A stretch of DNA of 21,660 bases, from positions 1 through 21,660 of IMG/VR virus record IMGVR_UViG_3300031841_000579; one strand, written 5' to 3'. This DNA comes from a virus. The notes below the pieces were generated by a model. That model ran no database searches, had not been told where the DNA came from, and saw only the letters and a list, made by a program, of their open reading frames with translations. Below, piece by piece: positions 15,997 through 21,477 of this stretch (its first letter is position 1; every line of letters starts with the position of its first letter). The translations under genes and the position numbers were made by a program.

Positions 15997-16019
15997 TACA
16001 GATACGAAAGGAGCTAATC

Positions 16020-16754
16020 ATGGCAAAAGATTGCTGGGAATTAGTAGAATCTGTAGTGGGCAATAGCCGTAGAGTATTACTCTATGGTCCACCTGGTACA
16101 GGTAAAACATATGCTGCTGTTAAAACTAAAACGCCAACAGCGTTTAGTAAATCAGCAGGTAAAGAGATAGACAATGTCTATCAAATAACTATGACAGAAG
16201 ACACTGCTAGTGCTAACTTAGAAGGTTTTTACAGACCTAGTAGCACAGGTGCTTTTGAGTGGCATGATGGTATTGCAATACAATCATGGAAGAATGGTGG
16301 TCGTCTCATAATTAATGAGATAGACCATGCATCACCAGATGCTATGACATTCTTGCACGCTATACTTGACGACCAAGATATAGCAATGTTGACACTAAAT
16401 AACGATAAGAAAGAGACTGTTAGACCTTCTGAAGGTTTTCAAGTAGTTGCTACTACTAACAGTCCACCAGAAAGTCTACCTTTAGCGCTTAAAGATAGAT
16501 TTCCTGTCAAAATACACGTGGATACAATACATCCTGATGCTATGAAGGACTTTCCTGAAAAGTGGCATCAAGTTATCAATGACACATCATTGGTAGAAGA
16601 TGCGGAAGATAGAGTATCAATACGTTCATGGCGTGAGTTCTTTGACTTACAAGACAAAGGATTCGATGAACAAACAGCTGCAACGTTAGTATTTTCTGAC
16701 AAAGCAGACGAACTGTTAGATGCTATCACGTTAGCTGCAGCTGATGCAGAGTAA
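16020..16754 (+). CDS. MoxR-like AAA+ ATPase
   Basis: A 244-residue single AAA+ module. Walker A is GPPGTGKT (residues 23-30), Walker B is RLIINEID (95-102), the sensor-1 region is VVATTNSPP (Asn147), and LKDRFPV (Arg160) supplies the likely arginine finger. The segment LEGFYRPSSTGAFEWHDG between the Walker motifs is typical of the MoxR/CobS/dynein-related group, which remodels partner proteins carrying a von Willebrand A domain. CGAAAGGAG precedes the ATG by 5 bases. The stop overlaps the start of the next gene by 11 bases, and that gene encodes the expected VWA partner. Marine phages are known to carry CobS-like genes, but the partner here does not look like an intact cobaltochelatase subunit, so the substrate is unknown. 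Confidence 0.9.
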   Translation: MAKDCWELVESVVGNSRRVLLYGPPGTGKTYAAVKTKTPTAFSKSAGKEIDNVYQITMTEDTASANLEGFYRPSSTGAFEWHDGIAIQSWKNGGRLIINEIDHASPDAMTFLHAILDDQDIAMLTLNNDKKETVRPSEGFQVVATTNSPPESLPLALKDRFPVKIHVDTIHPDAMKDFPEKWHQVINDTSLVEDAEDRVSIRSWREFFDLQDKGFDEQTAATLVFSDKADELLDAITLAAADAE

Positions 16755-18192
16755 AGCATATCCGTATCCAGAGATAGTTACAGGCGATACATGGACTGTT
16801 CATCAGACACCTGACAACAGTCCAGCAGCTAGTACAGATAATCTCAACAAAAATATGCATGTTCCATTAAATAGGAACTGTGAGTTTTGTGGAGTTAATC
16901 ACAGTCGTATGATACGTAGACACGAGTTAGGTCATGTTAAATGGTCACCAAAGACTATGGGCAAACTTAAACCTGGTGTGCGTAAAGAAGCTGTAGAAGT
17001 ACTAGAAGAAATACGTGTAAATTTTTTACTTGCACGTAACAAGTTAGACCTTAACGAACCAACAATGTGCTTGGATAGTATGCAAGTAAGAACTAACGAT
17101 ATGTTACTTCATGCAAGTATATCTAAAATTATATTGTATGGTATGGCAAGTATGTGGCCAGTTGTAGATTATGGTGATGGTATATCTAAATATTATCGTG
17201 GATATAGAGATGAATGGTGTCCAGAATACAAAGCTGTTCAGACATTTATTGATATGTGTTTAGATGATATAAACATTAGTGAAATACGTAAAGAAGAATT
17301 ACGTTTTGCACAAAGTACAATGCACAGGTTCTATAGAAACTTAACTGATAGTTATCACAGTTACGGTATGATTTCATATCGTAAGGTACAAAAGTTAGCT
17401 GCAGATTTGTCACATATTCTAAATGCATTTACTGAACCACCTAAAAAGCATGAGATATATGCTAATCCACAAGATGGATTGTTAGGTGCAGCTGAAGAAA
17501 GTGAAGAAGACGGTACACTTGAAGAACAAGAAGCTGGTGCAGGAGCTAGTAACAATGACCTAGAAAGACGTATGCGTAAAGGTTTGTTAGAACAAATGAG
17601 ATACCATCGTCATGGTGTAGGTACGTGGGGTGATATGGAAATACATAAACCACCATTGACTGTAAATCTAACATCTAGACTTAAGAATGGTAGAGCATAC
17701 AGACCTGCTGATATAGGTTACAATCCTAAATACATTAATAGATATTGTGTGGATAAAAAGATATTCAAACAAAAACAACATGTAATGGGTGGCACAATAC
17801 TTATAGATGCGTCAGGTTCTATGTGCTTTAGTGGTCAAGATATATTAGAAATATTACAGCTGCTTCCTGCAGCAACCATAGCAATGTACAACGGTTCTGG
17901 ATATTATGGTGATTTACGCATAATTGCTAAGAATGGCAGACGTGTTGATGAACAATACATGGATAGACACTCTGGTAAAGGTAATGTTGTAGATGGTCCT
18001 GCATTGGACTGGTTATCAACAATGCCAGCTAGAAGAATCTGGGTATCTGACATGCATGTATTTGGTAGAGGTAATGATACTGGTATAAATCTAGTTAAAT
18101 ATTGCTATGAAATGTGTACAAAACACAGAATTATCAACTTAAAAGATGTTGATGAAGTAAAGGAACATGCATTAAAACTGAATGTAGTATAG
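16744..18192 (+). CDS. Zincin-like (HExxH) plus von Willebrand A domain protein
   Basis: The 482-residue product has two parts. Near the N-terminus RRHELGH (His60, Glu61, His64) is an HExxH zinc-hydrolase motif, followed by VLEEIRVN (residues 86-93), which resembles the LEDxRxE helix that gives the third ligand in CobT-like and other VWA-linked putative metallopeptidases. CEFC (46-49) and His53 could hold a second metal. An acidic linker (~250-262) and then a C-terminal VWA domain follow, with MIDAS motif DASGS (355-359) and a late acidic motif WVSDMHVFG (Asp436). It overlaps the MoxR-like gene by 11 bases, so the pair is coupled. Known MoxR-VWA pairs insert metals or remodel complexes; a phage-encoded protease or chaperone acting on host or virion proteins is my inference. 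Confidence 0.85.
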   Translation: MQSKAYPYPEIVTGDTWTVHQTPDNSPAASTDNLNKNMHVPLNRNCEFCGVNHSRMIRRHELGHVKWSPKTMGKLKPGVRKEAVEVLEEIRVNFLLARNKLDLNEPTMCLDSMQVRTNDMLLHASISKIILYGMASMWPVVDYGDGISKYYRGYRDEWCPEYKAVQTFIDMCLDDINISEIRKEELRFAQSTMHRFYRNLTDSYHSYGMISYRKVQKLAADLSHILNAFTEPPKKHEIYANPQDGLLGAAEESEEDGTLEEQEAGAGASNNDLERRMRKGLLEQMRYHRHGVGTWGDMEIHKPPLTVNLTSRLKNGRAYRPADIGYNPKYINRYCVDKKIFKQKQHVMGGTILIDASGSMCFSGQDILEILQLLPAATIAMYNGSGYYGDLRIIAKNGRRVDEQYMDRHSGKGNVVDGPALDWLSTMPARRIWVSDMHVFGRGNDTGINLVKYCYEMCTKHRIINLKDVDEVKEHALKLNVV

Positions 18193-18193
18193 T
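18188..18193 (+). promoter_or_regulatory. Candidate -10 box for the 18200 structured RNA
   Basis: TATAGT lies at the very end of the VWA gene. Six bases (AATAGG) separate it from A18200, where the first stem of the structured RNA begins. This repeats the arrangement at 15287-15300. No clear -35 is seen, so confidence rests on the matching geometry. Confidence 0.42.
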
Positions 18194-18199
18194 AATAGG

Positions 18200-18448
18200 A
18201 GCAATGCAACGTTGTGAAACGTAGCAAAGTTCCTTTCCTTTGCTTAAGCATTGTTAAAGTTAGTTGAAGTAGAATAGAGTGCAAAGAGAGCTTGCAACAG
18301 GGTGTTTATATTCATCATGTCAACAGTGACCTATAGTGAACACTACTTCAATTAACACTTCATTAGCCTGTACAGCACAAACTCAAGTCTTCGTTCCATT
18401 GGCTGGAACTATGACTTTCGTTTCTGCCTGCCCTGCTAATTCGTGTTA
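18200..18448 (+). ncRNA. Structured noncoding RNA or leader between VWA and HTH genes
   Basis: This 287-base gap has no coding frame of note but is dense in stems. Module 1: AGCAATGC (18200-18207) pairs with GCATTGTT (18248-18255), enclosing ACGTT-GTGA-AACGT (18209-18222, a GNRA tetraloop) and AGCAAAG-TTCCTTTC-CTTTGCT (18223-18244). Module 2: 18259-18272 pairs with 18343-18356 (14 bp, one G-U), enclosing TGCAA-AGAGAGC-TTGCA (18280-18296). Module 3: ATTAGC (18362-18367) pairs with GCTAAT (18435-18440), with TAACAC and GTGTTA just outside, enclosing AAGTC (18385-18389) and GTTCCA (18393-18398) paired with TGGAAC (18404-18409) and GACTT (18413-18417). The next gene has its own promoter-like boxes after this, so the RNA may be free-standing. 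Confidence 0.62.
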
Positions 18449-18453
18449 GGTTC

Positions 18454-18481
18454 TTGTAACATATTTAAATGAATGTATAAT
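18454..18481 (+). promoter_or_regulatory. Candidate promoter of the HTH/phosphoesterase pair, possibly leaderless
   Basis: TTGTAA (18454-18459) and a perfect TATAAT (18476-18481) are 16 bases apart. The TATAAT overlaps the first ATG (18480). A start seven or eight bases on would fall at 18488-18489, where a second in-frame ATG begins. With no ribosome-binding site at either ATG, a leaderless message starting at 18489 is a reasonable reading. Confidence 0.5.
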
Positions 18482-18722
18482 GAACCGTATGAAAGACATA
18501 GAAAAACTTCTGAAAGAAGCAGAACATGGAAAGATTAGTTCTGTTACTGAAAGAATCACACAAGAAGCTATGCCGTTTTGGGAGGGCTGCCTTGAACGGT
18601 TAAAGTCTGGACGCACCATAAAACCATATGTTGTGCATAGACTACTAAGAGAAGAATATAATATAAAAATATCAGAATCAGCTATACGTAATCACTTTAC
18701 GAAAGTCTTAGAAGATGAGTAA
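18480..18722 (+). CDS. Small helix-turn-helix-like DNA-binding protein, 80 aa
   Basis: The product (MNRMKDIEKLLKEAEHGKIS...) is helical. Its C-terminal half (RTIKPYVVHRLLREEYNIKI, then SESAIRNHFTKVLEDE) has the spacing of a helix-turn-helix: helix, turn at YNIKI, recognition helix SESAIRNHF. No ribosome-binding site precedes ATG 18480; the fourth codon, ATG 18489, could be the true start of a leaderless message, giving 77 residues. It overlaps the phosphoesterase gene by 8 bases. The first residues KDIEKLLKEAEHGKI resemble the start of the next protein (KEVDKLIAEAESAKI), hinting at related N-terminal helices that could pair. Function beyond likely DNA binding is unknown. Confidence 0.78.
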   Translation: MNRMKDIEKLLKEAEHGKISSVTERITQEAMPFWEGCLERLKSGRTIKPYVVHRLLREEYNIKISESAIRNHFTKVLEDE

Positions 18723-19770
18723 AGAAGTTGATAAGTTAATAGCTGAAGCAGAATCTGCAAAGATACAAGAATTAAAAGCTGATAATTTACGTTTGCTTAA
18801 AGCATTAGATAAAGCTAAAAATAAAAAAGCTGATTTGATTGAAGCAATGTATGAAGCTGTACGTATGAATGTATCTACTTGGCCTAAAGCTAAGATTCCT
18901 AAACCTGCTTTAAGTAAAGCAAATAAAAATGAGGAAACTGCAGTAGCAATACTATCTGATATACAGTTAGCTAAAGTAACACCTGATTATGATACAAAAG
19001 TAGCTGAGAAAAGAGTCGAAGCATACGCACATAAGATAGTTGAACTAACAAATCTGCAACGCAATGCACACCCAGTAAACAAGTGTGCTGTATTAGTTGC
19101 AGGTGATATAGTCGAAGGAGAACTTATATTTCCTGGTCAATCACATCTTATAGATGCAAGTTTGTATAGTCAGGTAACTATTGATGGACCTAGAATACTA
19201 ACTAAGTTCTTTGATATATTGTTAGCTAACTTTAAAGAAGTTGATGTTACATGGGTAATAGGTAACCACGGAAGCCTAGGTGGACGTGCAAGAAAAGACT
19301 ATCACCCAGACAGTAACAGCGACAGAATGCTAGGAAAGATAATGCAAATGATATATGAAACAGAAAAACGTATAAGTTTTCATGTACCAGATAGCACAAC
19401 AGAAGACCATTGGTATGCAATAGCAGACCTTGGTAAAGACTGTAAGTTCTTTGTATGGCATGGTGATAATGTAAGAGGACACAGTGGATTTCCCTGGTAT
19501 GGCTTTGGTAAAAAGCTATTAGGATGGAAAGCATTAGCAAGTCGTGGTTTAATGCCTGATTTTGACTATGCAATAGCTGGACACTTTCATACACCAACAA
19601 CAATGTACGTAAATGACGTACGATTATGGGTAAATGGCAGCACAGAAAGCTATAATAGTTATGCTATGGAACAGTTAGCAAGCATGGGTAGACCTTGTCA
19701 ATGGCTATTATTTGCTAAACCTAACCATGGAGTTACTGCTGAATACCTTGTAAAACTGGATAAAGTGTAG
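18715..19770 (+). CDS. Calcineurin-like metallophosphoesterase
   Basis: The 351-residue product has a coiled-coil-like N-terminus (~1-50) and then the dimetal phosphoesterase motifs in order: SDIQLAK (Asp82), AGDIVEG (Asp131), IGNHGS (Asn184, His185), WHGDN (His249) and AGHFHT (His290, His292). The first motif normally reads D-x-H; here the His is replaced by Gln84, which may alter one metal site. Such enzymes hydrolyse phosphodiesters, from nucleic acids to cyclic nucleotides. A nuclease role in phage DNA processing is likely by context, with a DNA-binding-like gene overlapping upstream and an annealing protein downstream, but the substrate cannot be read from sequence. ATG 18715 overlaps the previous gene by 8 bases. 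Confidence 0.88.
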   Translation: MSKEVDKLIAEAESAKIQELKADNLRLLKALDKAKNKKADLIEAMYEAVRMNVSTWPKAKIPKPALSKANKNEETAVAILSDIQLAKVTPDYDTKVAEKRVEAYAHKIVELTNLQRNAHPVNKCAVLVAGDIVEGELIFPGQSHLIDASLYSQVTIDGPRILTKFFDILLANFKEVDVTWVIGNHGSLGGRARKDYHPDSNSDRMLGKIMQMIYETEKRISFHVPDSTTEDHWYAIADLGKDCKFFVWHGDNVRGHSGFPWYGFGKKLLGWKALASRGLMPDFDYAIAGHFHTPTTMYVNDVRLWVNGSTESYNSYAMEQLASMGRPCQWLLFAKPNHGVTAEYLVKLDKV

Positions 19771-19777
19771 GTATACT
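19748..19777 (+). promoter_or_regulatory. Candidate promoter of the 51-aa gene
   Basis: TTGTAA (19748-19753) and TATACT (19772-19777) are 18 bases apart, and the same TTGTAA hexamer is used at 18454. The ATG at 19787 is 10 bases after the -10 box, so the message would have little or no leader. The -10 is embedded in the palindrome TATACTATATATAGT, which would suit repression by a bound protein. Confidence 0.45.
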
Positions 19778-19786
19778 ATATATAGT
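19772..19786. promoter_or_regulatory. Palindromic operator-like site, copy 2
   Basis: This is identical over 15 bases to the site at 13584-13598 in the divergent region. It covers the -10 box and ends immediately before the ATG at 19787, a natural position for a repressor or activator. Confidence 0.4.
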
Positions 19787-19942
19787 ATGTTAAATACAAC
19801 AAAAGATTCTGTTAGTAGAGTCGCCATAGAATATAATGGATTAGGTTCACAACCTTATTTTGTTATAGATGTTGAGGGTGAAATTAAATTTATACCCATA
19901 AAACGTGGTGTTACTAGACTAACAGATATAATAGATAATTAA
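19787..19942 (+). CDS. Small protein, 51 aa, after the phosphoesterase
   Basis: A 51-codon frame occupies the gap before stem-loop 3. It begins MLNTTKDSVSRVAIEYNGLG and continues with a beta-like pattern (PYFVIDVEGEIKFIPIKRG), ending in RLTDIIDN. No ribosome-binding site is present, but a -10-like TATACT lies 10 bases upstream, so it may be translated from a near-leaderless message. The hairpin starts directly after its TAA, as with the other loop-conserved hairpins that follow stop codons. Good amino-acid periodicity and exact fit favour a real gene; no family is recognised. Confidence 0.62.
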   Translation: MLNTTKDSVSRVAIEYNGLGSQPYFVIDVEGEIKFIPIKRGVTRLTDIIDN

Positions 19943-19983
19943 TTTATCTATTGTACGTCTTAACGGAACGTACAATAGATAAA
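19943..19983 (+). ncRNA. Intergenic stem-loop 3 with TTAACGG loop
   Basis: A perfect 16-base stem (19943-19958 with 19968-19983) closes on CTTAACGGA. It begins at the base after the stop codon of the 51-aa gene and is followed by an A-rich run and GAAAGGA, the ribosome-binding site of the Rad52-like gene at 20001. No U-tract follows. The stem is unrelated in sequence to the other hairpins, while the loop core matches TTAWCGGA. Confidence 0.7.
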
Positions 19984-20000
19984 AAAAAGAAAGGAATGTT

Positions 20001-20561
20001 ATGACTAATAACGTTGATTTGCTATCTCCTTTTCCACAGGAGTTAGTTCGTAAAGCACCTGCTGGAAAGTTTGGTGATTATGTACCACATGCTAATTACG
20101 TAGAAAGATTACGTGATAGTGGTGTTAAATATTCATGGGTATGTGAACCTGTGTATGGTACATACAATGGAGAAAAGCGTATTGTAGGTGCTAAAGGTAC
20201 TATTAGTATCGATGGTATGGGTAGTTACGATGGATTTGGTGACGTTGATACGTTTAAACTATCAAGTCCTAAGTTTAATGACGGCAGCAATCTAAAAGAT
20301 GCAGAGTCAGATGCTTTTAAACGTGCTTGTATGCGATTTGGTCTTGGTGTAGAACTATGGTCAGGTAGTAAACAGTCAGAAGAAGAAGCTACATCTGCTG
20401 AGCCTGAAGATAGAATTGAAGTAACTAAGGTAGATATGCGTAAGAAAGAAAATAAACCTACTAAAGAAGATATTGAACGCATGAATGCCATTATGGATAG
20501 CATTGTTAGTGAAGGTGTTACTGTAGATACAGAAGAACCTGTAGAAGAACCACCGTTCTAA
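20001..20561 (+). CDS. Rad52-like single-strand annealing protein
   Basis: The 186-residue product fits the Rad52/Sak group of phage annealing proteins, which coat single-stranded DNA and pair complementary strands during recombination and replication. Key signs are YVPHANYVERLRD, a beta region with SWVCEPVYG and GAKGTISIDGMG, and near residue 100 the signature LKDAESDAFKRACMRFGLG, the most typical segment of the family. The C-terminal ~70 residues are charged and end in an acidic tail (EEPVEEPPF), as in proteins that contact single-strand-binding partners. GAAAGGA lies 6 bases before the ATG, behind stem-loop 3. The TAA overlaps the start of the zinc-ribbon gene (TAATG), a pairing I recall from actinophage-like genomes. 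Confidence 0.85.
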   Translation: MTNNVDLLSPFPQELVRKAPAGKFGDYVPHANYVERLRDSGVKYSWVCEPVYGTYNGEKRIVGAKGTISIDGMGSYDGFGDVDTFKLSSPKFNDGSNLKDAESDAFKRACMRFGLGVELWSGSKQSEEEATSAEPEDRIEVTKVDMRKKENKPTKEDIERMNAIMDSIVSEGVTVDTEEPVEEPPF

Positions 20562-21121
20562 TGCAGGATATTAACTTTATTACACAAACAATACAAAATA
20601 TGACAGAATCTGTAACGCATACAGAAACTTTGCATAAAATTATTGGCACTGCTAATCAATATGCAACAACAATGAAGTTTCCATTAGACAAAACACAATG
20701 GTCTGATGTACAACTAGATAAGTATTTTTCTATGATAGAGAAGTTAGTAGAGATGCCAGTAGAATATACACAGGCAGACTTTGATAGTATGTCTATACAA
20801 GAAAAACTAGAAGCAGCTGGTATACAAACAGAAGATAAGTCTGATGGTGTACAACAAGCTGGTGATATGTTAGGAGGCATAGTAGAAAAAATGGAACAAC
20901 AGAACAAATATCGTGACGATTTAGCATGTCCATTCTGTAAAGCAATGGTATATGACAATCGTAACAATAAAAAGTCAGAAAAGTCACCTGACTTTGTGTG
21001 TAGCACTAACGACCCTGTTGTATGTGGTGGTCATACAGGCAAATGGCGTAAGTCATGGTGGTTAGATAACAGTGATATACCACAAGAATGGAACTTAGAT
21101 GGCGAACAGACTACAGCGTAG
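20561..21121 (+). CDS. Zinc-ribbon protein coupled to the annealing protein, 186 aa
   Basis: The N-terminal two thirds is helical and acidic (FITQTIQNMTESVTHTETL, LDKYFSMIEKLVEMPVEYTQ). The C-terminal ~65 residues contain CPFC (residues ~124-127), then FVCSTNDPVVCGGHTGKW, which gives four cysteines for a zinc ribbon, and an aromatic KSWWLDNSDIP. This C-terminal pattern is familiar from phage recombination or replication loci, where it probably binds nucleic acid. The start overlaps the annealing-protein stop as TAATG, so the two are made together and may act as one recombination module. The precise activity is unknown. Confidence 0.82.
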   Translation: MQDINFITQTIQNMTESVTHTETLHKIIGTANQYATTMKFPLDKTQWSDVQLDKYFSMIEKLVEMPVEYTQADFDSMSIQEKLEAAGIQTEDKSDGVQQAGDMLGGIVEKMEQQNKYRDDLACPFCKAMVYDNRNNKKSEKSPDFVCSTNDPVVCGGHTGKWRKSWWLDNSDIPQEWNLDGEQTTA

Positions 21122-21200
21122 AGCTGCTAAATCAAAGAAAAAAGCTAGATACCAAGGTATAAGTAAGAAACAAGTGCTTCATCCTGGTAGCTGGAGATAA
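21099..21200 (+). CDS. Very small basic peptide, 33 aa
   Basis: The frame begins inside the end of the zinc-ribbon gene (23-base overlap) and fills most of the gap to the next gene. The product (MANRLQRRAAKSKKKARYQG, then ISKKQVLHPGSWR) is highly basic. GGAAC at 21090-21094 is a weak ribosome-binding site. Short basic peptides with this kind of start are frequent in actinophage-like genomes, and the TAA sits just before the strong AAGGAGG of the next gene. It could bind nucleic acid. It is plausible but not proven. Confidence 0.5.
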   Translation: MANRLQRRAAKSKKKARYQGISKKQVLHPGSWR

Positions 21201-21210
21201 GGAGGTTAGA

Positions 21211-21477
21211 ATGATACCTGAATCATTTAGAGGAGAATACATACCTGCATATATAAAAAGTAAGTCACAACTTGTAGCGTATGTACTAGAGAAATACATG
21301 GGTGACATACCAATAAGTAACGGTGAGTTTGTTTATGACTTACATTGTCACAGATTTGGTGGAATAATACATAACTTAAGAAAGGAAGGATATGTTATAC
21401 ATACGCTTCCTGATAGTGTTAAAAAGGGATTAGTTAAGTACCATTGTACAAAAGTACCTAATAAAGCAACAGTCTAA
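21211..21477 (+). CDS. Winged-helix-like protein, 88 aa
   Basis: AAGGAGG, the best ribosome-binding site in the window, lies at 21200-21206. The product (MIPESFRGEYIPAYIKSKSQ...) has a helical N-terminal half and then DLHCHRFGGIIHNLRKEGYV followed by a strand and KYHCTKV. This FGxxIxxLRxxGYxI pattern with a following wing is what I associate with small winged-helix domains in phage genomes (similar to PF14090, from memory). Cysteine and histidine residues are present, but not in a clear metal site. The TAA overlaps the ATG of the lysis-like gene, so the two are coupled. A regulatory or DNA-binding role is inferred. Confidence 0.78.
   Translation: MIPESFRGEYIPAYIKSKSQLVAYVLEKYMGDIPISNGEFVYDLHCHRFGGIIHNLRKEGYVIHTLPDSVKKGLVKYHCTKVPNKATV

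Noticed and set aside
15274-18479. Hammerhead or other self-cleaving ribozyme in the structured gaps
   Set aside because: The three-way junctions lack the conserved CTGANGA and GAAA core strings.
19247-19603. 118-codon minus-strand frame inside the phosphoesterase gene
   Set aside because: Leu/His/Tyr-rich antisense shadow of a gene with clear catalytic motifs; no promoter or ribosome-binding site.
14181-19983. TTATCGG-loop hairpins as rho-independent terminators
   Set aside because: None is followed by a U-tract on the plus strand; A-rich sequence and a ribosome-binding site follow instead. A non-canonical terminator role is not fully excluded.
20656-21006. 116-codon minus-strand frame inside the zinc-ribbon gene
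   Set aside because: Antisense shadow, opposite to all neighbours, with Ser/Cys-rich low-information sequence.
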